Positions 16,500 through 25,551 are shown, counted from the first letter of the stretch. The stretch: DNA of 64,000 nt from Sphingomonadaceae bacterium (GCA_947477745.1 CANJUF010000003.1:62001-126000), one strand, 5' to 3'. The notes: generated by a model not told the origin, from the sequence alone. Numbers and translations: made by a program.

Positions 16500-17714
16500 A
16501 TGACCGCACTCGATCCCGCCAACCTTTTCAAGGACACCGCCAGTCCGTTCGGCGGGCGCAAGGTGGTCGATGTCGATACCCACCTGACCGAGCCGCACGA
16601 TCTCTGGACCAGCCGCGCTCCGGCCTCGCTCAAGGACCGGGTACCGCAGGTCAAGATGATCGACGGCAAGCGATCGTGGGTGATCGACGGCGATGTCGTA
16701 ATCGGCGAGGGCGCAAATCCGTCGAGCACGGTCAAGCGTGACGGCACGAAGTGGCCGGGCCTCGAATTCATGTCCAAGCAGATCGAGGACTGTCACCCGG
16801 CCTCCTATTCCACGAGGGAGCGGGTGGAACTGATGGATGCGCTCGGGGTGGCCGCGCAGATCGTCTATCCCAATATCCTCGGCTTCGGCGGGCAAAATGC
16901 GGCCAGGGTCGATGCTGAACTGCGCGCCGCCTGTGTGCGCATCTTCAACGATGCCATGGCCGAAATGCAGGAGGAGAGCGGCCAGCGCATTTTCCCGATG
17001 GCGATGCTGCCGTGGTGGGACGCGAAAGAGAGCGCTGCCGAGATCGAGCGTTGCCACGGCATGGGCCTGCGCGGCATCAACATCAATTCCGATCCGCAAA
17101 CGCACCGCGGTCTCGATGGCGAAATGCTGCCAAGCCTCGCCAGCGAAAAGTGGGACCCGATGTGGGACGCGGCGACATCGCTCAACATGCCGGTCAATTT
17201 CCATATCGGCGCGAGCGATCAAATGATGGACTGGTTCGGCAACCAGGCCTGGCCCGATATCGACTATGACCTGCGCATGGGCCTTGGCGGAGCGATGTTG
17301 TTCGTCAACAACGGCCGGGTGATGGCCAACCTGATCTATTCGGGCCTGCTCGACCGCTACGAGAAGCTGACCTTCGTTTCAGTCGAAAGCGGGCTGGGCT
17401 GGATCCCGTTCACGCTCGAGGCGCTCGACATGGAATACATGGAAGTGGGCATCCGCGCGGGCAAGCTGAAGCGCATGCCTTCCGAATACTATGCGACCAA
17501 TTTCCTGTCGTGCTTCTGGTTCGAGCGGCGTGATCTTTCGCAAACAATCAAACGGCTGGGCGCCGAGACGGTCATGTTCGAGACCGATTTCCCGCATCCG
17601 ATCTGCCTCTATCCGATCGACGATGTCGATACGGCGATGGGCGGCCTGACCGAGGACGAGAAAGTCAAGGTGCTTTCAGGCAATGCCGAGCGGGTCTATA
17701 ACCTTCCATTATAA
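16500..17714 (+). CDS. Amidohydrolase family protein (tandem copy A)
   Basis: A 404-residue amidohydrolase-2 type enzyme. Metal ligands are Asp26-x-His28 (DVDTHLTEPHD), His235 (VNFHIGAS) and Asp363 (MFETDFPHP). The DTHxxEPxDLW start is shared with the amidohydrolase at 29865-31184. Members are metal-dependent C-C hydrolases, decarboxylases or hydratases. It is followed after 23 bases by a colinear paralogue of identical length. GGAGAGAAACG precedes the ATG. The specific reaction is unknown. Confidence 0.88.
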   Translation: MTALDPANLFKDTASPFGGRKVVDVDTHLTEPHDLWTSRAPASLKDRVPQVKMIDGKRSWVIDGDVVIGEGANPSSTVKRDGTKWPGLEFMSKQIEDCHPASYSTRERVELMDALGVAAQIVYPNILGFGGQNAARVDAELRAACVRIFNDAMAEMQEESGQRIFPMAMLPWWDAKESAAEIERCHGMGLRGININSDPQTHRGLDGEMLPSLASEKWDPMWDAATSLNMPVNFHIGASDQMMDWFGNQAWPDIDYDLRMGLGGAMLFVNNGRVMANLIYSGLLDRYEKLTFVSVESGLGWIPFTLEALDMEYMEVGIRAGKLKRMPSEYYATNFLSCFWFERRDLSQTIKRLGAETVMFETDFPHPICLYPIDDVDTAMGGLTEDEKVKVLSGNAERVYNLPL

Positions 17715-17737
17715 GCCATTGAAAAGTGGATTGATCA

Positions 17738-18952
17738 ATGAACGCTATCGATAAGTCGCTCCTGTTTACGGACACGCATAACCCGTTTGGCGGCCGCAAG
17801 GTCGTCGATGTCGATACTCATTTGACCGAGCCGCACGACCTGTGGACCAGCCGTGCGCCGGCCTCGCTCAGGGATCGGGTGCCGCAAGTGAAGGTGATCG
17901 ACGGCGTGAGGTCATGGGTAATCGATGGCGACGTCATGATCGGCAAGAATGCCAGCCCGTCGAGCACGATCGACACGCAGGGACGAAAGCTGCTGGGGCT
18001 GGATTTCTTCGGGACGCAGATCGAGGATGTCCATCCTTCGTCCTACAGCACCCGGGAGCGGGTGGAACTGATGGATGCCTGCGGGATCGCGGCACAGATC
18101 ATCTATCCCAACATCCTCGGCTTTGGCGGGCAGAACGCAGCCAAGGTCGACCCCGAACTGCGCCTGGCCTGCATCAAGATCTACAACGACGCCATGGCCG
18201 AGATTCAGGCCGACAGCGGCGAGCGCATCTTTCCGATGATGCTGCTGCCGTGGTGGGATTGCGGCCAGTCGGTCGCCGAGATCGAACGCTGCCATGCGAT
18301 GGGCCTGCGCGGCATCAACATCAATTCCGATCCGCATAACCATGTCGGCCTCGACGGTGAGCGGCTGCCGACTCTTGGCAGCGAGAAGTGGAACCCGATG
18401 TGGGAAGCCTGTGAGGCGCTCGACCTGCCGGTGAATTTCCATATCGGCGCCAGCGAACAGGTGATGGATTGGTTCGGCGATCAGGCCTGGCCGGATGTCG
18501 ATCCCGACATCGCGCTGCGGATCGGCAGCACGATGATCTTCGTGAACAACGGGCGGGTGATGATCAACCTTATCATGTCCGGCTTGCTGGACCGCTACGA
18601 AAAGCTGAAACTGGTTTCAGTCGAGAGCGGGCTGGGGTGGATCCCCTTCACGCTCGAGGCGCTCGATGCGCAATATTTTGAAGCGCACCCCTCGTCGCGC
18701 AAGCTGAGGAAGCTGCCGTCCGAGTATTTCTCGAGCAACTTCCTTTCGTGCTTCTGGTTCGAACGCAAGAACCTCTCATGGACGATCAAGGAACTGGGCG
18801 TCCACACCGTGATGTTCGAGACCGATTTCCCGCACCCAACCTGCCTCTATCCGATCGATGACGTCGAATCGGCCATGGCCGACCTGACCGAGGCGGAAAA
18901 GGTCCAGGTGCTCTCGGGCAATGCGGAGCGAGTTTACAACCTGCCGGTGTGA
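17738..18952 (+). CDS. Amidohydrolase family protein (tandem copy B)
   Basis: A 404-residue tandem paralogue of the gene before it, with the same ligand positions (Asp26, His28, His235, Asp363) and about three quarters of residues the same by eye. Differences cluster around residues 64-95 and 312-330. It ends the plus-strand operon that began at 9582. Only 12 bases separate its stop from the convergent DUF35 gene, so there is no room for a conventional terminator. Confidence 0.88.
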   Translation: MNAIDKSLLFTDTHNPFGGRKVVDVDTHLTEPHDLWTSRAPASLRDRVPQVKVIDGVRSWVIDGDVMIGKNASPSSTIDTQGRKLLGLDFFGTQIEDVHPSSYSTRERVELMDACGIAAQIIYPNILGFGGQNAAKVDPELRLACIKIYNDAMAEIQADSGERIFPMMLLPWWDCGQSVAEIERCHAMGLRGININSDPHNHVGLDGERLPTLGSEKWNPMWEACEALDLPVNFHIGASEQVMDWFGDQAWPDVDPDIALRIGSTMIFVNNGRVMINLIMSGLLDRYEKLKLVSVESGLGWIPFTLEALDAQYFEAHPSSRKLRKLPSEYFSSNFLSCFWFERKNLSWTIKELGVHTVMFETDFPHPTCLYPIDDVESAMADLTEAEKVQVLSGNAERVYNLPV

Positions 18953-18964
18953 CCGGCGGGCTCA

Positions 18965-19375
18965 TCATGCCTTCTCGAACACGGGCAGCTTGAATGCGCC
19001 CTGGGTGTCCTCGCAGTCGATGAAGGAGACCTTCACCGGCATGCCCAGCTGCGCCTCGCTGTTCGAAAAGCCGAGGGGATTTGCAATGAACCAAGGCCCT
19101 TCGTCGAGTTCGACCACGATCGTGTCGTAAGGCACCGGCATGAGTTCGCCGTAATAGGGCCGTTCGAAAGTGCACCAGCTGGCAAGTTTGCCCTTGCCGG
19201 ACACTTCCTCGAACATCAGCGCATCCGAGCCGCATTGCTCGCAGGCCTGAACGACAGGCCAGGGGCGGTGGCCGCATTTGCCGCATTTCTGGATGAGGAG
19301 TTCGCCCTTGGCGCAGCCCTGCCAGAACTCATCGTTGCCGGGCCCAGTGGTGCGAGGCGGCCTTTTTTCGGCCAT
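18965..19375 (-). CDS. DUF35 OB-fold protein with zinc ribbon
   Basis: A 136-residue protein: a rubredoxin-like zinc ribbon (Cys31, Cys34, Cys45, Cys48) followed by an OB fold (about 60-130). DUF35 proteins partner thiolase-like acyl-CoA enzymes; in steroid side-chain degradation a DUF35 domain is required by the Ltp2 aldolase. It begins two bases after the stop of the thiolase-like gene. I use the ATG at 19375; an upstream extension of 13 residues lies inside that gene. Together with its neighbour it is best read as one enzyme complex. Confidence 0.88.
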   Translation of the reverse strand: MAEKRPPRTTGPGNDEFWQGCAKGELLIQKCGKCGHRPWPVVQACEQCGSDALMFEEVSGKGKLASWCTFERPYYGELMPVPYDTIVVELDEGPWFIANPLGFSNSEAQLGMPVKVSFIDCEDTQGAFKLPVFEKA

Positions 19376-19377
19376 GG

Positions 19378-20598
19378 TCACTCTCCCCTCGTGTAGATAA
19401 CCGGATGGACGCAATCGGTTTGCGTCATCGCCGATAGCGATGCGTTCAGCCCGGCGATCTGCCGCTCTCCACCCTCGCCGCGAAGCTGGCGCACGATCTC
19501 GGGCACCTGCCCCCAGCCTTGCATGTAATTGGCCGACATGTTGCCGCCGGCGATATTGGTGGGAATGCGCCCGCCAAGCGTCATCTGCCCGTCGATGGCA
19601 AAATCGATTCCGGTGCCGTCGGGCGTGAAGCCGAAGCCTTCGAGCTGGTTGACCAGATGGATCGAGGCGACGTCGTAGCCTTCGAAATGACCGATATCGT
19701 CAATAGACAGCCCGGCCATGGCCAGCGCCTCCTGACCTGCCGCCTGTATCTGCGGGCGCAGCCGCTCATCGACCATCACGCGCATCTTGTCCTGCGTGAT
19801 GTAGCTTTCGCTCCAGCCCGCGACGTCGACCGGAACTTTCGCGGTGTCCCGCGCGCGCTCTGCCGTGGTGACGATCAGGCAGACCGCGCCGTCATTGACC
19901 AGGCAGATGTCGTAAAGGTGCAGCGGCCGCACGATGTAGCGCGAGGCCATGTATTCATCGATGGTGAAGGGCGCGCGCATGATCGCGTTGTTGTTCATCC
20001 CGGCGTGCTGGCGCACAGTCATCGGCACATGGCCGAGGTCTTCTTCGCGCTTGCCGAACTTCTCGAAATAGCGCGTCGCCATAATCGCCCAGTGCGCCGC
20101 CTGCGAACTCCAGCCCCAAGGGTGGTAATAATAGTATGACGATGGCCCCGCCATACCCGAGCTATAGGTATTGCCGCCGAACTGACGGCCGGAGGAGCGA
20201 TTGCCAATGCCGAACAGCATCGCCACGGTCTTTGCCTCGCCGCCCATGATGCGCCCAGCGATGTTGGGCAGGGGGCCTGCGAAGATATGGCCGTTGACCC
20301 ATGCCTTTTCGGGCGAGATGCCGAGGTGGCGGGTCATCTCTTCGGGATCGGGGCCGCCGAAAGTGTAATGCAGGGCAAGCGCGTCGATGCTTGCCGGATT
20401 GATCCCCGCATCGGCAACGGCGCGGTCAAATGCGAGCTTGCACAAATCGTCGATCGTGGGCGGCTCCCAGCCTTCGGGGCGCTTGCGCTCGGCCTGGTAA
20501 TCCTTGGCGTAGTCGGTCTCGCCGACCCCGACGATGGAGACCTTGCGGCTGTACTCGCCTCGGCTGGGGGGCATGGCGAGCATCCCGGTATCCGCCAT
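19378..20598 (-). CDS. Thiolase-like (SCPx/Ltp2-type) protein
   Basis: A 406-residue thiolase-superfamily protein of the lipid-transfer/SCPx branch. The segment that carries the nucleophilic Cys in thiolases aligns here with VNGHIFAG (101-108), with no Cys. The C-terminal GHPxGA-type motif is replaced by NMSANYMQGWGQ (353-364). This resembles non-thiolytic Ltp-type aldolases, which use Tyr residues, rather than a true thiolase. The start is ATG at 20598 with AAAGGA upstream; a longer frame crosses the divergent promoter. It forms a two-gene operon with the DUF35 partner. Likely retro-aldol C-C cleavage of a beta-hydroxyacyl-CoA; substrate unknown. Confidence 0.82.
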   Translation of the reverse strand: MADTGMLAMPPSRGEYSRKVSIVGVGETDYAKDYQAERKRPEGWEPPTIDDLCKLAFDRAVADAGINPASIDALALHYTFGGPDPEEMTRHLGISPEKAWVNGHIFAGPLPNIAGRIMGGEAKTVAMLFGIGNRSSGRQFGGNTYSSGMAGPSSYYYYHPWGWSSQAAHWAIMATRYFEKFGKREEDLGHVPMTVRQHAGMNNNAIMRAPFTIDEYMASRYIVRPLHLYDICLVNDGAVCLIVTTAERARDTAKVPVDVAGWSESYITQDKMRVMVDERLRPQIQAAGQEALAMAGLSIDDIGHFEGYDVASIHLVNQLEGFGFTPDGTGIDFAIDGQMTLGGRIPTNIAGGNMSANYMQGWGQVPEIVRQLRGEGGERQIAGLNASLSAMTQTDCVHPVIYTRGE

Positions 20599-20622
20599 CG
20601 GTGTTGATCCTTTCCCGTGTGG

Positions 20623-20648
20623 GTTCGCTACTGCGAACAATCGTTCGC
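20623..20648. promoter_or_regulatory. Phased operator-like half-sites in a divergent promoter
   Basis: Three alternating half-sites, GTTCGC (20623-20628), GCGAAC (20633-20638) and GTTCGC (20643-20648), are separated by exactly 4 bases each, giving a 10-base repeat. They lie 25 bases upstream of the thiolase-like ATG and 117 bases upstream of the hydrolase ATG. The arrangement suits a dimeric repressor binding successive turns of the helix. No matching regulator gene is in the window. Confidence 0.45.
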
Positions 20649-20764
20649 GTAACCGTCCGTTCTTGCTTTTCCATACCGAAGCCCCGCGCGCTGTCAAAGG
20701 GTCTGGCAGGTGCCGCGCCGTTGGCCTATCGAAGCCCAAATCTTGCGAGGGAGAGAAAAACGCC

Positions 20765-21784
20765 ATGGCCAACAAGATCGTCGAGGATCCGCGCATCGAT
20801 CCGCGCATCAAGAACCTGTTCAAGGACCTGCCGGCCAGCGCCGGAGCGCGGGTGGAAAGCCGCGATGTGCTTATCGCGGCGATGCAGGCGATGGCCGGGC
20901 AGAGCAACATCGGCGCCCTGTTCGAGAGCCTCGATCTGGCCGGGATCGCTCCATCCGACGGCCTCACCATCACCAAGCACGAGCTTGTCTCCGCGCCGGA
21001 CGGAAACACGATCAGCGTACAGGTGATCCGGCCCGAGGGCGATGAAGTGCTGCCTTGCGTTTATTACATTCACGGCGGCGGCATGATGATGATGAGCGCC
21101 TACGATCTCAACTATGCTGCATGGGGCCGCATGATCGCGCGGCAGGGTGTCGCCGTGGCGATGGTCGAGTTCCGCAATTCCGCGGTGCCTAACACGCTGC
21201 CCGAGGTCGCGCCTTATCCGGCGGGCCTGAACGATTGCCTTTCGGGCCTGCGCTGGGTGCTCGATAATGCGGCGAGCCTTGGGATCGATGCGTCGCGCGT
21301 GATCGTGGCGGGCGAGAGCGGCGGCGGTAACCTGACCCTGGCGACGGGCCTCGCGATGAAGCGCGACGGTGAGATCGCCCGGATAAAGGGGCTTTATGCT
21401 CTGTGCCCTTACATCAAGGGCGGATGGTCTGACGAGGACGGCGGCTCGGTCACCGGCAATCGCGGCATTCTGCTCGATCTTCATTTCGACAATGGCGCGG
21501 TCGCCTACGGGATCGAAAGCTTCAACGCGCGCGATCCGCTGGCCTGGCCGGCATTCGCCAGCGAAGATGACCTCAGGGGCCTGCCCAAGGTCAAGATTTC
21601 GGTCAACGAATGCGATCCGCTTCGCGACGAGGGCGTGGAATTCTATCGGCGGTTGGTGCGCGCAGGCGTTCCCGCGCAGTGCCTTGAGGTGCTGGGCACG
21701 ATCCACGGCACCGAGATTTTCCTGGCCTGTCCCAACGTCAGCCGCGATGCGGCGCGCGATATTGCGGGGTTCGCGAGGGACTAG
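20765..21784 (+). CDS. Alpha/beta hydrolase (hormone-sensitive lipase family)
   Basis: A 339-residue esterase of the HSL/family IV type. HGGG (103-106) forms the oxyanion hole, Ser185 is the nucleophile in GESGGG, and the Asp (NECDPLRDEG) and His (GTIHGTE) complete the triad. The N-terminal 80 residues form a cap. It likely hydrolyses a small ester or lactone. Start is ATG at 20765 with GAGGGAGAG upstream. It is divergent from the thiolase-like/DUF35 operon, sharing the operator-like region. Its TAG stop is interleaved with the stop of the convergent P450 gene as CTAG. Confidence 0.88.
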   Translation: MANKIVEDPRIDPRIKNLFKDLPASAGARVESRDVLIAAMQAMAGQSNIGALFESLDLAGIAPSDGLTITKHELVSAPDGNTISVQVIRPEGDEVLPCVYYIHGGGMMMMSAYDLNYAAWGRMIARQGVAVAMVEFRNSAVPNTLPEVAPYPAGLNDCLSGLRWVLDNAASLGIDASRVIVAGESGGGNLTLATGLAMKRDGEIARIKGLYALCPYIKGGWSDEDGGSVTGNRGILLDLHFDNGAVAYGIESFNARDPLAWPAFASEDDLRGLPKVKISVNECDPLRDEGVEFYRRLVRAGVPAQCLEVLGTIHGTEIFLACPNVSRDAARDIAGFARD

Positions 21785-22953
21785 CTTAGCATCGCCGGAA
21801 CCGCAGACCAGCCCGCAACCAATCCCTTGGAACGATAGGGCACGCACCGCTCGCGCAGCACGCGGAAATGTGGATGGCGGCGCAGCAGCGTCTGGACCGC
21901 CAGCCGCGCCATAAGCCGCGCCAGTTCCATGCCGAGGCAGCGGTGCACGCCCATGCCAAAGGCGAGGTTGTCGCTGGCGTTGAGCCTGTCGAGGCGGATG
22001 CTGTGCGGATCGGCAAACACCTGGGGATCGCGGTTCGCCGCCGCCCATGACAGGAACACGCGGTCGCCGTCCTTCATTTCCTGCCCGCCAAGCACGGTAT
22101 CGGCCACCACATTGCGCGCGCCGCCAAGCGAGGGCGGCCACATGCGCAGGAATTCATGCACGGCGTTGGCCGCGAGCGCATCGTCACTGACGAGATCGGC
22201 GTGGCACTCGCGGTTCTCGCTCAGCCAGATCAGCGCGCTGGTGACAAGCGAGGACGTGGTGTCGAAGCCGCCGAGCACCAGCGCCGAGAGCATCGAGACG
22301 ACTTCCTCGTCGCGCAGCTTCTCGCCCATGACTTCGCCAGTGACGAGCGCGGAGGCAATGTCACCACGCGGATTTGCGCGGCGCTCTTGGGCCATGTCGA
22401 GCAGCATGGCGTGAACCCGCTCGGTATCCTGCGAGATGTCGAGGCTGCCCGAAGGCCCGCCCCGGTGTGCGGCCAAGGTGTAGTCCTGCCAGCGGGCGAC
22501 TTCGATCCCGACCAGCGCCATCGAAGTCAGCGATACGAGCGGCATGGCATAATCGCGGAACAGGTCGACCTCCGCGCGGTCCTGCATCGCATCGAGACAC
22601 CGCTCGACATTGGCCTGCACCACCGGGATTTGGGCCTTGATCTTCGAGGGCGTGAAGAACGGGATTTCAAGCAGCCGCAGCTTCTGCTGGCGCGGCGGAT
22701 CGCTTTCCGAAAGTATCAAAGGAAATTCGTACGGCGGGATCGAGATGCCGCGCGCACGCGGGTCCATTCCGGTGGGGTCGTGGCGGGCAGAAAATACCTG
22801 CCAGTTCTTTGCGGCCGCGACCGCGTCCTCGTAATTGACGACGACCCAGTAACCGCCGGTCGCCTCGCTCCAGCCGACGCCACCCGAGACACGGATCGCG
22901 TCCGCCTGCGCCGCCCAGACCTGCATATGATCGGGGGCGTGGATGTCGAACAT
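21781..22953 (-). CDS. Cytochrome P450
   Basis: A 390-residue soluble bacterial P450. The I-helix motif GGFDTTSS is at 228-235, the K-helix ExxR at Glu267-Arg270, and the haem Cys339 in FGMGVHRCLG. It needs a ferredoxin and reductase, neither present nearby. The ATG at 22953 overlaps the stop of the alpha/beta hydrolase gene by one base (TGATG), which supports this start over a longer frame. It is last in the four-gene operon that starts with the two CYP153-like genes but belongs to a different P450 branch. Confidence 0.9.
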   Translation of the reverse strand: MFDIHAPDHMQVWAAQADAIRVSGGVGWSEATGGYWVVVNYEDAVAAAKNWQVFSARHDPTGMDPRARGISIPPYEFPLILSESDPPRQQKLRLLEIPFFTPSKIKAQIPVVQANVERCLDAMQDRAEVDLFRDYAMPLVSLTSMALVGIEVARWQDYTLAAHRGGPSGSLDISQDTERVHAMLLDMAQERRANPRGDIASALVTGEVMGEKLRDEEVVSMLSALVLGGFDTTSSLVTSALIWLSENRECHADLVSDDALAANAVHEFLRMWPPSLGGARNVVADTVLGGQEMKDGDRVFLSWAAANRDPQVFADPHSIRLDRLNASDNLAFGMGVHRCLGMELARLMARLAVQTLLRRHPHFRVLRERCVPYRSKGLVAGWSAVPAMLS

Positions 22954-24224
22954 CAGCGCGCTGCCGCTGCCTCGCAAGAGGCGAGCACTTCGTCCATGAT
23001 CGGGACCAGCGCCTGACATAGCAGTTCGGGATCGTCCGACGGGGCGAAGTGGCCAAGGTCCTTCAACAGGCGGTACTGCGCGCCCGCTACGTATTTCGGC
23101 ACAGCCGCCGCGCCGTCCTCGTCGGAGAGCGAGGTGCGGTCGAAATCGCCTGCCAGCACGAACAACGGCCTTGCCGCCGTGTCGATCAGATGGCCGTCCT
23201 TGGCCAGATCGTGCGCGTTCATGAAATAGTCGTTGTCACCCGCATACATGCCCTTCGCGTTGGACATGTAAATCCATGCGGTTTCCTGCCGCCGGTCTTC
23301 GGGCGCAATCGGCGAGGTCGTCCCCAGCACGCGGCCCATCAGGTAATCGAGCGGCGTCGCCGGGTCACGATAAGGCCAGTTATCGAAGTTCTGCATCGAG
23401 GGCGGGGAGCGTAGCCAGCCGTTCATCGAGACAAACGCGCGGAATTGCTCGGGCCGGTAGGCAGCAAGGCTGAGCGCAAGCTGGCCGCCAACCGAGCAGC
23501 CCATGAACACCGGCCGGTCAAGCCCGAGTGTATCGACCAGCCCCGTCACCCAGCCCATCAACTCGTCGCGCGTGGCCGAGTAGGTCTGCTCCCACCACGG
23601 CTCGCCTAGCGGCATCAGCGATTTGCCGTGGCCCGGCGGATCGACCGCGATCATGGTGAAGCGTTCGCGCAGCGCGGGATAGGCGAGCAGGTGCCTCCAT
23701 TGCCGCGTATCCGCCCCGGCCGTGGGATAGAGCATCAGTGGCACCGGGCCAGACCCTGCGGTCTCATAATAAATGCGTGCCTCGCGCTCCCCATTGTGCA
23801 CATAAACATAGCGGCCCACGGCATCGTCGCTCTCGCGCCGGTCGGGAACGGGGGGATGCTGCTCGACAGCGCTGCAGGCGGCCCTGCGCATCAGCACCAG
23901 CAGCTTTTCCCAGGCCGGGAAGTATGGCGCACCGAACTTCGCAAAATCGCCCTCGAAACGCGCGCCGCCCGCCGTAAGCGATGCATGGCCGTAGCCGGGG
24001 CGGGGGACGAGACTGCCCTGCCAGAAGCTTTCGGGCGCGGCGATGACGAGATCGGGGGCAAGGCTGCCCGCTGGCTCGACAGAAAGTACCTCGCCGCTTG
24101 CAATCGTCAGGTCAACCGCGCTGTCGTCAGGCCCGAAGCGCACCCGCGCATCGAGCCGGCCGAGCCGGACCCGCACTTCGCGGTCGGCGAGGACCAGCCG
24201 CGCGAATGTGTCCCAGTCGAACAT
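22953..24224 (-). CDS. Alpha/beta hydrolase with N-terminal SCP2-like domain
   Basis: A 423-residue protein. Residues 1-115 resemble a sterol-carrier/SCP2-type fold (RLGRLDARVRFGPDD ... DLVIAAPESFW), and residues 140-415 are an alpha/beta hydrolase with nucleophile Ser244 in GCSVGG and a C-terminal DLGHFAPSDDPE that carries the catalytic His. The fusion of a hydrophobic-ligand domain to a hydrolase suggests a bulky lipid-like ester or acyl substrate. It lies 10 bases after a P450 gene and is coupled to another P450 downstream. The SCP2 similarity is by eye and less certain than the hydrolase. Confidence 0.8.
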   Translation of the reverse strand: MFDWDTFARLVLADREVRVRLGRLDARVRFGPDDSAVDLTIASGEVLSVEPAGSLAPDLVIAAPESFWQGSLVPRPGYGHASLTAGGARFEGDFAKFGAPYFPAWEKLLVLMRRAACSAVEQHPPVPDRRESDDAVGRYVYVHNGEREARIYYETAGSGPVPLMLYPTAGADTRQWRHLLAYPALRERFTMIAVDPPGHGKSLMPLGEPWWEQTYSATRDELMGWVTGLVDTLGLDRPVFMGCSVGGQLALSLAAYRPEQFRAFVSMNGWLRSPPSMQNFDNWPYRDPATPLDYLMGRVLGTTSPIAPEDRRQETAWIYMSNAKGMYAGDNDYFMNAHDLAKDGHLIDTAARPLFVLAGDFDRTSLSDEDGAAAVPKYVAGAQYRLLKDLGHFAPSDDPELLCQALVPIMDEVLASCEAAAAR

Positions 24225-24234
24225 GCGCCCTTCC

Positions 24235-25551
24235 TCAGGCCGGGTCGAGCGTCACCTCGACCTTGCTGAAGCCGTTGATAAAGACGTTCTCGAGCCGTTC
24301 GACTTTGCCGGTCACGCGCGGACGGATGTCGAGCCGGATCATTTCCTCGATCAGCGTGCGAAGCTGCAATTCAGCCAGCCGGGCGCCGACGCAGCGATGC
24401 ACGCCGTAGCCGAAAGCGACGTGGCGGCGGGCATTCTCGCGGTCGACCTTCAGGGCGTAGGGATCGTCGAACACTGTTTCGTCGCGGTTGGCCGATTTGT
24501 ACCACAGGATGACTTTATCGCCCTTCCTGATGGTCTGGCCGTCCAGAGTGTAGTCTTCCATCGCGGTGCGGCGCATGTGTGCGACGGGCGTGACGAAGCG
24601 GATGCATTCCTGCACCGCGTTGGGGATCAGCGAAGGATCGGCCTCCAGCTTGGCGCGCTCCTGCGGGAAGCGGTCAAAGCCTTCGGCAATGCCGGACATG
24701 GTGTTGCGCGTGGTATCGACGGCGCCGACGATCAGCAGCGACATGTTCGCCGAGAATTCCATCGGGTCCATCTCGGGCATTTCCTCGGAATTGATCAGGC
24801 GCGAGAGCAGGTCGGGGGCGGGCGGCGCGTTCATCCGCTGCTGCCACAGCTTGTACATGCAGGTGCCCATCTCGAGCGTGATCTCCTTGCGGAGACTTTC
24901 GAGTTCCTTGGTCGCGCCGAGCCTCAGGTCGCTTTGCCAGTCTGACCAGTAGGTGAGCGCGTGGCGGTGTTCCCATGGAAAATCGAAAATGATTGCGAGC
25001 ATGCCGGTTGTGAGCTCGATCGAGACCTTGTCCACCCAGTTGAACTGCTCGCCGCGCGGGAGGTTCTCCAGCACTTCGATCGTGCGGCTGCGCACCCTCT
25101 CGCTGAGCCGAACCATTTCGCCGGGCGTGAAGGCAGGGGCTACCGCGCGGCGGCGCTTGGTATGTTCGGGCGCGTCCATCGCAATGAAGGTCTTGCCGCG
25201 GCCTTCCTTTTTCGCCTCTTCAGTCGAATCCTGGATGACCATGCCGCCCACTTCGAAACCCGACGCGAAGATCTTGGGAAGGGCTTCGATATGCTGGATG
25301 TTTTTGACCGTGGTGATGTTCCAGAAATCGCCCTGAGGCGTGCCGGTCAGCTTGTTGATCGGAGATCGCGCGCGCATCTCGCGGAAAATCTCATGCACGC
25401 TGTCATCGCCGAACAGCTTCGGATCGCTCACGTCCCAGGGCTGGTCGTGAACGGGTTGTGCAATTGTACCAAGCCACTTTTCGAGCGCCTCTGCCGTCGA
25501 GGGCGACAGGCGGTAATCGCCGGCGGAGAGCACGTCGGTCTGATCGTTCAT
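24235..25551 (-). CDS. Cytochrome P450, CYP153-like (copy A)
   Basis: A 438-residue P450. Residues 275-283 (VGAVDTTRN) form the I-helix oxygen-binding motif, Glu315-x2-Arg318 the K-helix pair, and Cys387 in FGYGVHRCVG the haem thiolate. Blocks such as HMRRTAMEDY, GQTIRKGDK and ELQLRTLIEEM match the CYP153 group, which hydroxylates terminal or alicyclic carbons. In this copy the usual GGNDTT reads GAVDTT. GAGGAAA precedes the ATG. It follows the paralogue at 25628-26950 by 76 bases. Confidence 0.9.
   Translation of the reverse strand: MNDQTDVLSAGDYRLSPSTAEALEKWLGTIAQPVHDQPWDVSDPKLFGDDSVHEIFREMRARSPINKLTGTPQGDFWNITTVKNIQHIEALPKIFASGFEVGGMVIQDSTEEAKKEGRGKTFIAMDAPEHTKRRRAVAPAFTPGEMVRLSERVRSRTIEVLENLPRGEQFNWVDKVSIELTTGMLAIIFDFPWEHRHALTYWSDWQSDLRLGATKELESLRKEITLEMGTCMYKLWQQRMNAPPAPDLLSRLINSEEMPEMDPMEFSANMSLLIVGAVDTTRNTMSGIAEGFDRFPQERAKLEADPSLIPNAVQECIRFVTPVAHMRRTAMEDYTLDGQTIRKGDKVILWYKSANRDETVFDDPYALKVDRENARRHVAFGYGVHRCVGARLAELQLRTLIEEMIRLDIRPRVTGKVERLENVFINGFSKVEVTLDPA

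Noticed and set aside
19375..20598. Genuine thiolase (acetyl-CoA acetyltransferase)
   Set aside because: The nucleophile Cys and the C-terminal Cys motif are absent, and a DUF35 partner follows, so a plain thiolase call would mislead.
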